Notes under the pieces: generated by a model
The model's database searches: none
Seen by the model: only the letters and a program-made list of their open reading frames with translations
Told to the model about the DNA's origin: nothing
Translations under genes and position numbers: made by a program
Assembly: GCA_003486165.1 (NCBI GenBank)
Contig: DNGT01000004.1
Span: forward strand, 1-11,951
Direction: 5' to 3'
Source: Desulfobacteraceae bacterium
GTDB taxonomy: Bacteria > Desulfobacterota > Desulfobacteria > Desulfobacterales > UBA11574
Length of the DNA stretch: 11,951 bases
Shown here: positions 1 through 7,104 of the stretch, piece after piece
Position numbering within the stretch: position 1 is the first letter of the stretch
How the letters are laid out: every line of letters starts with the position of its first letter

Positions 1-267
1 TGGATCGAGTTCCACTTCAACAAATTGCATTTCCGAACCATAAATCTTAAAATCGATCTCATCTGCTGATGCACTTGTAATCGTCGGAGGTTCAGGAATG
101 GAAATACCCGAAGAACTCAACTCCGCAATCTGTGAGATGGGGAGCCATTCTGCAAACCCTTCCCGCCAGGCATGTCCGTTGGGATTTTTCTGGGCCTGGG
201 CCATGGCCCGGGCTTTATCCAGCGGGCCGATCTGGTTCCCATCATAACTTAGATACCACTGTGACAT
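1..267 (-). CDS. GYF_2 domain + AIM24/TIGR00266-like protein, 5' part (cut by window start)
   Basis: The visible 89 residues begin MSQWYLSYDGNQIGPLDKAR and read through to the window edge. Residues 1-50 match the GYF_2 (DUF4339) pattern: W-Y-x-x-x-G-x-x-x-GP near the start, then a W-R-x-G-x-x-x-W-x-P motif around residues 34-43. This small domain is thought to bind peptides or lie at the membrane in bacteria. After a Ser/Pro-rich linker, residues 72-89 (FKIYGSEMQFVEVELDP) look like the first strand of the AIM24/TIGR00266 beta-helix fold, a family of unknown biochemical role. The ATG at 267-265 has only a weak ribosome site (AAAGGGT on the minus strand). The gene lies 45 bp after the DUF533-like gene on the same strand and is probably cotranscribed with it. 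The fold calls come from recognised motifs and the C-terminal domain is mostly outside the window. Confidence 0.8.
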   Translation of the reverse strand, partial: MSQWYLSYDGNQIGPLDKARAMAQAQKNPNGHAWREGFAEWLPISQIAELSSSGISIPEPPTITSASADEIDFKIYGSEMQFVEVELDP

Positions 268-312
268 TTTATATTACCCTTTTACGTTAAAAATCAGACA
301 ATTGATTGAATT

Positions 313-992
313 CTAATATTTATTAATTCCTAATGTTAGGTAAATGTCTTTCAGATCCGATTCATTCAAACTCAGTTGTTGGGCCAGTGTTTTCATGTAC
401 GCACGCTCGGCACCTGTGTCGACCTCAATGGCTAAAAGGGATACCGCATAAACCATTTTGGCCATTTCCGGCAATTTAATCTGAGTGACAATATCTTCCA
501 ATCTGGCGGGCGAAAAAAGTTCCTTAACAATAAAGGAATGTTCTTGATCACTGAGATCCATTGTTTCAAGCTTTTTAAGCGTTCGGTTGAGTTCTTCTTC
601 ATCGATGACACCATCAGCATTGGCAGCAGCAATCATAGCACGAATCAGCAAAACAGCCTGTTGGCCGACTTCTGTGACATCAGCGCTATCAGAGCCAAGG
701 GATTCAGATAGCGGCGGCGGTGAAGCTGCTGTTGCGCCGGGGGGCGGTGGTGGAGTCGATGCTCCAGGAGCTGGGGGTGGTTGTGAAGGTGCTGATGTTT
801 GAAGAGGCGGGGGTCCGGAAGGGGGGGCCCGGATGCCGGAGGTTTAGGTTTATCCAAAAAATGCTCCATGGCTTCCATGGCCACACCGGCAAGCCCTAAA
901 GCGGCGCCACCTGAAATTAGATTTCCCAGACCACTTCGGCGGCGGGAACCTCCCATCAACAGCCCACCTAAAAGTTTTTCAGGATTAAACAT
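313..992 (-). pseudogene. DUF533/YebE-like TerB-fold protein, split by a frameshift
   Basis: Two overlapping minus-strand frames make up one gene. The first starts at the ATG 992-990 behind an AGGAGGA ribosome site and encodes a Gly/Arg-rich N-terminus with a short hydrophobic helix (LISGGAALGLAGVAMEAMEH), ending in frame at 645. The second frame has no start of its own near the break. It encodes a Pro-rich linker and then the DUF533 core (LLIRAMIAAANADGVIDEEE, then a YAVSLLAIEVDTGAERAY stretch) down to the stop at 313. The frames join at a run of seven Cs on the minus strand (821-827). One extra C there would give a single protein of about 226 aa, close to the length of E. coli YebE (about 219 aa). 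DUF533 proteins belong to the TerB-like clan and are mostly uncharacterised membrane-associated proteins. The cause may be a sequencing error, a real mutation or programmed slippage. Family call is confident; functional status is not. Confidence 0.75.
821..827 (-). other. Homopolymer frameshift site in the DUF533-like gene
   Basis: A run of seven G on the plus strand (C on the coding strand) is where the upstream and downstream reading frames of the DUF533-like gene meet. Upstream of it, the downstream frame is closed by a stop at plus positions 852-850, so the break must lie between about 850 and 645, and the C7 run is the most likely place. A run of 8 or 5 would restore the frame. Confidence 0.6.
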
Positions 993-1035
993 GATTTCCT
1001 CCTATTCATGTCATCAATTCAAATGCATACACCAA

Positions 1036-1064
1036 AATATAGGCAGATCGGGTTGATCTGTCAA
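1036..1064 (-). promoter_or_regulatory. Sigma-70 promoter of the DUF533/AIM24 operon with a dyad in the spacer
   Basis: On the minus strand TTGACA (1064-1059) is followed by a 17-base spacer and TATATT (1041-1036), matching the housekeeping consensus at 11 of 12 positions. Transcription would begin near 1029, about 37 bases before the ATG at 992. The spacer carries a perfect 6-bp inverted repeat, CAGATC/GATCTG (1044-1049 and 1055-1060), which could be a repressor or activator site. Confidence 0.65.
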
Positions 1065-1204
1065 TGATGAATGACAACGTATTTACTCGAGTTTCGCAGC
1101 CGGTTATTGTTAAAAATCCTTTAAAATCTCAGGTCGATAATACTTTCAAATATTAGCGACAAATTCAGATAGGATTCTAGCGGAACGGTGCAATTTTTTT
1201 TGCA

Positions 1205-1255
1205 GTGTAAACGAACTTTTCTACTATTCAACTCATTGATATAATTTGTTTACAC
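1205..1255. repeat. Inverted repeat GTGTAAAC / GTTTACAC
   Basis: A perfect 8-bp inverted repeat has arms at 1205-1212 and 1248-1255, with centres about 43 bp apart, roughly four helical turns. It lies between the divergent DUF533 promoter and the sigma-54 promoter. It is too widely spaced for a terminator but could be a paired operator. The rest of 1065-1340 is AT-rich and shows no gene. Confidence 0.4.
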
Positions 1256-1346
1256 AAAATCTAAATAGGTTATGTCAAACATTTTTGCATTCTATTAATT
1301 ATTATCTGTTTAATTTGCACATCTCCGATATAGAAAATAATTCATC

Positions 1347-1439
1347 TTTTTCCCTTTCGATCTTTTCCCAAAAAAATAACTATCCAGTTTAAAATACTAT
1401 AAAATATTTCTACAACTCAATATTTCCCTGATTTTTCCC
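1347..1439 (+). promoter_or_regulatory. Cluster of TTTTCCC-type motifs, possible activator sites
   Basis: Four similar pyrimidine motifs, (T)TTTCCC, occur at 1347-1354, 1363-1369, 1423-1428 and 1432-1439. They lie 40-130 bp upstream of the sigma-54 promoter, the distance at which NtrC-type activators usually bind. They are direct repeats, not palindromes, and the region is T-rich, so chance is a real alternative. Confidence 0.3.
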
Positions 1440-1478
1440 ATCCGGGTTAATCTTTTCTGATGAGTGATAGAGGAGGGA

Positions 1479-1494
1479 TGGTACGACACTTGCT
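1479..1494 (+). promoter_or_regulatory. Sigma-54 (-24/-12) promoter
   Basis: TGGTACGACACTTGCT matches the sigma-54 consensus TGGYAC-N5-TTGCW at every position. The invariant GG (1480-1481) and GC (1492-1493) are separated by exactly 10 bases. The start of transcription is expected near 1505, just ahead of the leader ORF at 1521 and the lipoprotein gene at 1601. Such promoters need an NtrC-family ATPase activator; one is encoded at 5274-6692. Confidence 0.8.
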
Positions 1495-1520
1495 TAATAT
1501 TTAAGAAAAAGAGGTCAGCG

Positions 1521-1604
1521 ATGAAGTGTGAAGAAATAACAGTAGATTCCGTGATTGTTAAAACGGATGGATTTCAACCAATGGGTATGGAGGTGTCATC
1601 ATGA
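1521..1604 (+). CDS. 27-aa leader peptide, translationally coupled to the lipoprotein gene
   Basis: A short ORF starts at an ATG placed 5 bases after GAGGT (1511-1515) and encodes 27 residues beginning MKCEEITVDSVIVKTDGFQP. Its TGA stop (1602-1604) overlaps the ATG of the lipoprotein gene (1601-1603) as ATGA, the classic arrangement for translational coupling. It is the first ORF after the predicted sigma-54 start site. The peptide has no membrane segment and matches no family I recognise. It may be a true small protein, a regulatory leader, or the remnant of a larger gene. A chance ORF cannot be excluded at this length, but the ribosome site, the position directly after the promoter and the overlap argue for translation. 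Confidence 0.45.
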   Translation: MKCEEITVDSVIVKTDGFQPMGMEVSS

Positions 1605-2383
1605 AATGCCGTTTAGATTTGGCTTTATGCTTTATATTATTAATTGCTTTTATGGGGAGCTGTACCACGGCACCTCCAAAGCTATATAAACATTATAATA
1701 CCAGTATGATACAATTTTTGGGGTCCGATGAAAATTATATCAAAACCAAAAACACAATGGAACCAACTATAACCGTGCCTCTAAAGGTTGGAATTGCATT
1801 TGCACCTTCACTAAATTATGGAGAAGATTTTCCTGAAAAGGAAAGAATGAACCTAATGCAGAAAATAGCATCCCAATTTAAAGAATATAAATTTGTTGAA
1901 TCCATAGAGATGATTCCTTCACTTTACCTGGAGCAAGCCGGAGGATTTTCGAATTTGGATAAGTTGAGACAATTGTTCGATATAGATGTCATCATGCTGT
2001 TGTCTTATGACCAGTCACAATTCAAGGATACTAGCGCATTATCTATAACTTATTGGACGCTTATAGGCATTTACTTCGTGAAGGGAGAGAAAAATGATAC
2101 ATACACCTTGATGGATGCTGCTCTCTTTCACATTCCAAACCGACAAATGTTATTCAGAGCCTCAGGTATCAATCATATAAAAAATAAAACGACTCCCATC
2201 AATTTATCAGAACAAGCGAGAGAAGATAGTCTTAGTGGTTTTCGACAAGCGAGTGTGGATCTTACGAAAAACCTTGAAAAAAAACTATATTATTTCAGAA
2301 AAGCGATAAGGAGTTCGACCGGAAAATTTACGTTGAAGCTCAAACCAGGTTACGAGTTGAAGCCTTTAAAAAACATAGAATAA
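1601..2383 (+). CDS. Rhombotarget (rhombotail)-type outer-membrane lipoprotein
   Basis: This is a 260-residue lipoprotein. Residues 1-20 are a signal peptide ending in the lipobox MGSC, with the lipidated Cys21 followed by TT, so export to the outer membrane is expected. The mature part resembles the rhombotarget (rhombotail) lipoprotein family (TIGR04179 as I recall it). The resemblance rests on an early S-x-x-x-FL motif (residues 35-40), a LLSYDQ stretch (133-138), YWT (151-153) followed by KGEKNDT (161-167), and LFRASG (184-189). The family is named for association with rhomboid-type sorting proteases. This member ends in a charged tail (residues 240-260) with no visible GlyGly-CTERM helix, so it would not itself be a rhombosortase substrate. 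A strong ribosome site (GGAGGTG) precedes the ATG. Expression is probably driven by the sigma-54 promoter at 1479. The biochemical role is unknown. The family assignment is from memory of its motifs. Confidence 0.75.
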   Translation: MKCRLDLALCFILLIAFMGSCTTAPPKLYKHYNTSMIQFLGSDENYIKTKNTMEPTITVPLKVGIAFAPSLNYGEDFPEKERMNLMQKIASQFKEYKFVESIEMIPSLYLEQAGGFSNLDKLRQLFDIDVIMLLSYDQSQFKDTSALSITYWTLIGIYFVKGEKNDTYTLMDAALFHIPNRQMLFRASGINHIKNKTTPINLSEQAREDSLSGFRQASVDLTKNLEKKLYYFRKAIRSSTGKFTLKLKPGYELKPLKNIE

Positions 2384-2751
2384 ATATAAACAAAAAAAGT
2401 TTAAAATTGTCTCCATTCCCAGCAGTTGGATCAAGCTGGTTTTACGTTATTTAAACGTTTGATATCTAATATGTCTGATTTCCAAAAATCCAGACAGAAA
2501 ATGTGATTGATCTTTGTGGGTACCTAACGGGATCTTATCCAAAAATGATACTCTTTGAGTGCGCATTGGCAATTATATTTACAATTTACAGAAACAAGTT
2601 ATAATGATATGAGTTTAAAGAATATATTTTGATAATAAGCCTGTATTTTTATATAGAGTTCTTTTTTGCCTCAAATATGGATTTCAAAATTTCTTTAAGA
2701 TCGCATACGTATCAATAGAATATTTTATCCAACTTAAACAAACATCCGATC
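2384..2751. other. AT-rich intergenic region before the histidine kinase
   Basis: No convincing ORF, terminator or sigma-54 site was found in these 368 bases. The only recognisable signal is the sigma-70-like promoter at 2578-2605. Confidence 0.5.
2578..2605 (+). promoter_or_regulatory. Candidate sigma-70 promoter for the kinase-regulator operon
   Basis: TTTACA (2578-2583), a 16-base spacer and a perfect TATAAT (2600-2605) would start transcription near 2612, leaving a leader of about 140 bases before the kinase ATG. The region is AT-rich, so the -10 match alone is not strong evidence. Confidence 0.4.
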
Positions 2752-5277
2752 ATGAGATCTAATTTTCATAAATATTTTTTAATTTTGACGGGCGTTTTCT
2801 TTTTATTTTTGGGTGCTTGCAATCATAATTTTCAAGAAAAGACTCCTCCAAAAGCAATTAAAGGTATTCTTGACCTCACAGATTGGAATTTTAAAAGCGA
2901 TGGCGCCGTAGACCTTTCCGGTGAGTATGAGTTCTACTGGAAACAACACTTAGGACCGTCAGACTTTGATAGACCAATCCTGCCTCAAAAAACCGGATTC
3001 ATTACAGTTCCAGGATTTTGGAACAGCTATGAATTAAATGGGGAAAAGCTTCCTGGCGACGGATACGCTACATACCGCTTAAAAATTCTCTTCCATGAAC
3101 AAAAGGAACACCTTGCGCTAAAATTTTTAAGCATAGGTACCGCATATACCCTTTTTCTGAATGGTCAAAAAACAAGTTCAATCGGGGTCGCTGGAAAAGA
3201 TGGTGAAACGACAGTTCCTCGATATTTCCCACAGGTGCTGAATTGTAAGACCGAAGCAAACCAGATCGAGCTCATTTTTCAGGTATCAAATTTTCATCAC
3301 AGACGAGGGGGTCTCTGGGAAGTTGTCTGGTTAGGGGAAGAAAAAGCAATTCAAAGAATCAAGGAGAACGAACTCGGATTTGATCTCTTCCTATTCGGCA
3401 GTATTTTCATTATGGGATTGTATCATCTTTGTCTATTTACGCTCAAAAAAAAGGATCGCACATTTTTGTATTTCAGTGTTTTCTGTTTTCTAGTTACGCT
3501 CAGACTTCTTGCCACCGGTGAAAGGTATATCATTCATTTTTTCCCAAACATTCCCTGGGAAGTGCTCATCAAAATAGAATATCTTTCTTTTTATCTTTCA
3601 ATTCCTGCATTTATACTATTTGTTCAATCCTTTTTTCCCCAGGAAATTTCAAAGCGAATCCTGCACCTGATTGTTGCTATCGGGCTTGCTTTTTCATGCA
3701 TCGCACTCTTTACGCCGTCAAGAATTTTTTCATATACGCTCCAAACCTATCAAATATTCACCATCATCGCCATTATATATGGGGTTTATGTGCTCATAGC
3801 TGCCTCAATCCGAAAGAGAGACGGCGCATTTATTTTTCTTCTTGGATTTATCATTTTGGCATTTTCAGCCATCAATGACATGATGTACGCTGAAAAGATT
3901 ATACAGACCGGATACCTTGCACCTTTGGGCCTTTTTATTTTTATTTTTTCACAGGCATTTCTTCTTTCACTTCGATTAACAAGGGCCTTTGAAAATGCCG
4001 AGATACAGTATAAGGAACTGAAAGAGACATACCATGCGTACAGAAGAGAAATTATCAATCGTGTGCAGGCCGAGGAGGCTTTGTATGAAAGCGATAAGAA
4101 ATATAAAACCATTCTTAACAGCATGGAAGACGGATATTGGGAAGTCGATCTGGCCGGGAATTTGACCTTTGTTAATCCAGCCCTGCAGAGACATCTCGGT
4201 TATTCTCAAGAAGAATTGATCGGCATGAACGATCGTCAGTTTATGACTAAAGATACCGCTGAAAAAGTATTTAAAATTTTTAACGAAGTTTACCGAACGG
4301 GGAAACCCGCTCTGGCATCCGATTGGGAAACCATCAGAAAGGACGGAACGAAGAAGTTTATCGAGACTACTATAGCACTAATCTATGGCTCAAAAGGTGA
4401 ACCCATCGGCTTCCGGGGTGTTGGACGTGACATTACCGAGCGTAAACGGGCCCAAGAACAGGAAAGGTTACATCAAGAGCAGCTTTTTCAAGCCAGCAAA
4501 ATGGTTGCCTTGGGCACACTGGTTTCCGGTGTGGCGCATGAGATAAACAATCCAAACAATTTTATTCGATTAAATACGCCCACGCTGCAGGAAGCATGGA
4601 AAAGTGCTCTGCCGATCCTTGAAGAATACTACACGGAGAATGGTGATTTTATGATAGGGGGTATGAAATACACGGAAATGCGTGAAAAAATACCGGTATT
4701 GTTCTCCGGAATATTGAACGGATCCAAACGGATCATGCAAATTGTTGAAGACTTAAAGAATTTCGTACGAAAGGATGTTGCCGAGGCAAAACAATCTGTT
4801 GATATTAAAGCTGTTTTACAATCTGCCATTTCACTCATTTCAAATATGATAAAAAAATCCACAGATCGTTTTTCGGTAGAATATGGCAGGGATTTACCAG
4901 CCCTGACCGGTAATTTTCAGAGGCTCGAACAGGTATTTGTCAATTTGATCCAAAATGCCTGCCAGGCCCTAAAGGATTCCAGTAAAGGCATTTTTGTATC
5001 AATTTACTGTGATGAAGAGATGAAAAGTATTGTGATTAAAATACGTGATGAGGGTATCGGAATTCCCTCCGAAAATTTGTCGCAGATTACGGACCCGTTT
5101 TTTACCACCCGGCATGATTCAGGAGGGACTGGACTGGGTTTATCAATTTCTTCAAAAATTGTGGAGGAACACGATGGTCGAATGAATTTTGAGTCGGAAG
5201 TCGGGAAGGGAACAACAGTAAAGATTGTTTTGCCCATTCAAGAACAAAACAATACATCGAAAGGGATAATAGAATGA
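2752..5277 (+). CDS. 7TMR-DISM sensor histidine kinase with PAS domain and lipobox
   Basis: This is an 841-residue membrane sensor kinase. Residues 9-23 are hydrophobic and end in a lipobox, LGAC (Cys23). Residues about 35-205 form a periplasmic beta-rich domain with a sugar-binding/jelly-roll look (LDLSGEYEFYW, VPGFWNSY, GYATYRL, QVSNFHHRRGG). Seven hydrophobic segments follow (about 208-410), typical of 7TMR-DISM, then a PAS domain (about 449-566). The H-box VAHEINNPNN has the phospho-accepting His596; the N-box is LIQNACQAL (Asn735) and the G-box is GGTGLGLS (about 791-798). The His-to-Asn distance is longer than usual because of an insertion after the H-box. No clear ribosome site precedes the ATG at 2752. 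The stop overlaps the regulator start as ATGA, so the two are almost certainly a cognate pair. The signal is unknown; the sugar-like fold hints at a carbohydrate or envelope ligand. Confidence 0.9.
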   Translation: MRSNFHKYFLILTGVFFLFLGACNHNFQEKTPPKAIKGILDLTDWNFKSDGAVDLSGEYEFYWKQHLGPSDFDRPILPQKTGFITVPGFWNSYELNGEKLPGDGYATYRLKILFHEQKEHLALKFLSIGTAYTLFLNGQKTSSIGVAGKDGETTVPRYFPQVLNCKTEANQIELIFQVSNFHHRRGGLWEVVWLGEEKAIQRIKENELGFDLFLFGSIFIMGLYHLCLFTLKKKDRTFLYFSVFCFLVTLRLLATGERYIIHFFPNIPWEVLIKIEYLSFYLSIPAFILFVQSFFPQEISKRILHLIVAIGLAFSCIALFTPSRIFSYTLQTYQIFTIIAIIYGVYVLIAASIRKRDGAFIFLLGFIILAFSAINDMMYAEKIIQTGYLAPLGLFIFIFSQAFLLSLRLTRAFENAEIQYKELKETYHAYRREIINRVQAEEALYESDKKYKTILNSMEDGYWEVDLAGNLTFVNPALQRHLGYSQEELIGMNDRQFMTKDTAEKVFKIFNEVYRTGKPALASDWETIRKDGTKKFIETTIALIYGSKGEPIGFRGVGRDITERKRAQEQERLHQEQLFQASKMVALGTLVSGVAHEINNPNNFIRLNTPTLQEAWKSALPILEEYYTENGDFMIGGMKYTEMREKIPVLFSGILNGSKRIMQIVEDLKNFVRKDVAEAKQSVDIKAVLQSAISLISNMIKKSTDRFSVEYGRDLPALTGNFQRLEQVFVNLIQNACQALKDSSKGIFVSIYCDEEMKSIVIKIRDEGIGIPSENLSQITDPFFTTRHDSGGTGLGLSISSKIVEEHDGRMNFESEVGKGTTVKIVLPIQEQNNTSKGIIE

Positions 5278-6692
5278 AAGAGCCTGTATACCCTGAATTT
5301 CCAGTCATTTTGGTAGATGACGAAGAGCAGGCTTTGGATAGTTTTGAAATTGCGCTTCGTTCTGCAAATATGAATCATTTTATACGTTGCCAGGATAGCC
5401 TTGATGTGATGCCGACCCTTTACGGTCGGGAGGTTGAAGTCATGCTCCTCGATTTGAGAATGCCGCATGTGTCCGGTGAAGAACTGCTTCTGAAGGTAAA
5501 GAGCGATTTTCCCGAAATTCCTGTCATTATTATTACAGGAGCGAACGATGTGGAAACCGCCGTAAAATGCATGAAACACGGGGCATTTGACTATATGGTT
5601 AAACCTGTTGAAAAAAGTCGCCTTGTCAGTGGTGTAAGACGGGCCTTGGAACTCCGTGAATTGCAAAAAGAGAACAGATTGTTAAAAGCCCATGTTTTAT
5701 TCGACAAGTTAGAGCATCCCGAGGCTTTTTCGGAGATAGTGACAAACAGTGCAGGTATGCGGTCTATCTTTCAATATGTTGAGGCGATTTCTAAAAGCCC
5801 TCGACCGGTCTTGATTACCGGAGAAACCGGTGTCGGCAAGGAGTTGGTTGCCAAATCGGTTCATGCTTTAAGCCATCGAGAGGGTGATTTTGTTCCTGTA
5901 AATGTAGCGGGTTTGGATGATAATGTTTTTGCGGATACGCTGTTTGGTCATAAGAAAGGTGCCTTTACCGGTGCAGAGAATACTCGCAGCGGATTGATAG
6001 AAAAAGCGTCGGGAGGAACACTTTTTTTGGATGAGATTGGTGACCTTAGTGCTCCATCACAAGTAAAACTCTTGCGGCTTTTGCAAGATGGAGATTTCTT
6101 TCCCCTTGGATCCGATGTTGCCAAGGGTTCCAACGCTCGAATAATCGTTGCCACCAATCAAGACCTGGATGGCATGAAATCGTCGGGTAGATTTCGCAAG
6201 GACCTTTACTACAGGCTTTGCGACCACCATGTACATGTCCCAGCCCTTCGCGAGCGTCTGGAGGATCTGGCTCTTCTTGTAGAGCACTTTTTGGAAAAGG
6301 CATCGAAAACTCTGGATAAAAAGAAACCTACGCCACCTGATGAACTGACCATCCTGCTTTCGACCTATCATTTCCCAGGAAACATCAGAGAACTGGAATC
6401 CATGGTTTTCAATGCGGTCAGCAGTCATAAATCCGGCAAGCTTTCAATGGAGAGTTTTAAGTCTCATATCTATCAAAAACATCCTTCATTCGAAACAGAA
6501 TCAAAACATTTGCTCGAAGAAAAGAAGGTTTTTCTGTCTTTTCCCGAGCAATTACCCACACTCAAACAGGCGGAACAACTCCTGATAGATGAAGCCATGA
6601 ATCGGGCAAATAACAACCAGTCCATTGCGGCATTAAGCCTTGGAATAACGCGTCAGGCATTGAACAGGCGTTTGAGGTTGAAAAACAAATAG
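5274..6692 (+). CDS. NtrC-family sigma-54-dependent response regulator
   Basis: This 472-residue regulator has three domains. The receiver (about 10-125) contains the acidic pair D15/D16, phospho-accepting D60 (LLDLRMP), T88 and K110. The AAA+ sigma-54 interaction domain (about 155-395) contains Walker A GETGVGKE (183-190), the GAFTGA loop (229-234) that contacts sigma-54, Walker B LFLDE (250-254) and the arginine-rich FRKDLYYRL segment. A Fis-type helix-turn-helix closes the protein (about 425-472, ending RQALNRRLRLKNK). All residues needed for ATP-driven open-complex formation appear intact. It overlaps the kinase gene by 4 bp and should be phosphorylated by it. The sigma-54 promoter at 1479, 3.8 kb upstream, is its most obvious local target. 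The layout resembles the PrsK/PrsR regulators of exopolysaccharide and PEP-CTERM clusters, but no such cluster is visible here. Confidence 0.93.
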   Translation: MKEPVYPEFPVILVDDEEQALDSFEIALRSANMNHFIRCQDSLDVMPTLYGREVEVMLLDLRMPHVSGEELLLKVKSDFPEIPVIIITGANDVETAVKCMKHGAFDYMVKPVEKSRLVSGVRRALELRELQKENRLLKAHVLFDKLEHPEAFSEIVTNSAGMRSIFQYVEAISKSPRPVLITGETGVGKELVAKSVHALSHREGDFVPVNVAGLDDNVFADTLFGHKKGAFTGAENTRSGLIEKASGGTLFLDEIGDLSAPSQVKLLRLLQDGDFFPLGSDVAKGSNARIIVATNQDLDGMKSSGRFRKDLYYRLCDHHVHVPALRERLEDLALLVEHFLEKASKTLDKKKPTPPDELTILLSTYHFPGNIRELESMVFNAVSSHKSGKLSMESFKSHIYQKHPSFETESKHLLEEKKVFLSFPEQLPTLKQAEQLLIDEAMNRANNNQSIAALSLGITRQALNRRLRLKNK

Positions 6693-6885
6693 TTTGTTGT
6701 ATCGATTCAGCAGATCAAGTGACGCGCTAAAACCAGAAGAAAATACAAAATACTCCTGCCAGAACGTTGCAATTCCTGTTGCGCCGCAAACATTTCTTGC
6801 TGTGCTATAATTTGCTGATTTAACTTTATCATCTTAAAACCAACATGAACATGTCAAATTTTCTTTCTATTATCGTCCTTTTCTG

Positions 6886-7104
6886 GTGATCAAGCTGAAA
6901 AATTATTCTGCGGTTGAGTTCTATGAACATCTCATCGATCTTTACGCGCTGATGGCAAGCACCACGATGATGGGTAAAAGGATTATTGCTCGGTCCGCAC
7001 CTGAGATTAAATTGATCTATTCTTTATATAAATCCAGGAGAAATAAATTTGATGAATCTTATATTGGCATGTCTGTTACTTCAGGTGAAGAAAGAAGGAT
7101 ATAA
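6886..7104 (+). CDS. Doubtful 72-aa hypothetical protein
   Basis: An ORF of 72 codons starts at GTG 6886 and begins MIKLKNYSAVEFYEHLIDLY. Its composition is protein-like, with a mix of charged and hydrophobic residues and no low-complexity bias, but no ribosome site precedes the GTG or the internal ATG at 6951. The frame stays open upstream to 6838 without another usual start. It overlaps the 3' end of the converging MFS gene by 29 bp. It may be a small gene, a fragment of a decayed gene, or a chance ORF. I recognise no family. The 193 bases before it, after the regulator, hold no clear terminator. Confidence 0.3.
   Translation: MIKLKNYSAVEFYEHLIDLYALMASTTMMGKRIIARSAPEIKLIYSLYKSRRNKFDESYIGMSVTSGEERRI

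Noticed and set aside
587..1056. Plus-strand ORFs (587-802 and 799-1056) rich in Gly, Ser and Pro
   Set aside because: They are antisense to the DUF533-like gene and their composition only mirrors its Pro-rich linker.
1170..1205. A second sigma-54-like site (GG then GC around the T-run)
   Set aside because: The GG-GC spacing is 13 bases rather than 10.
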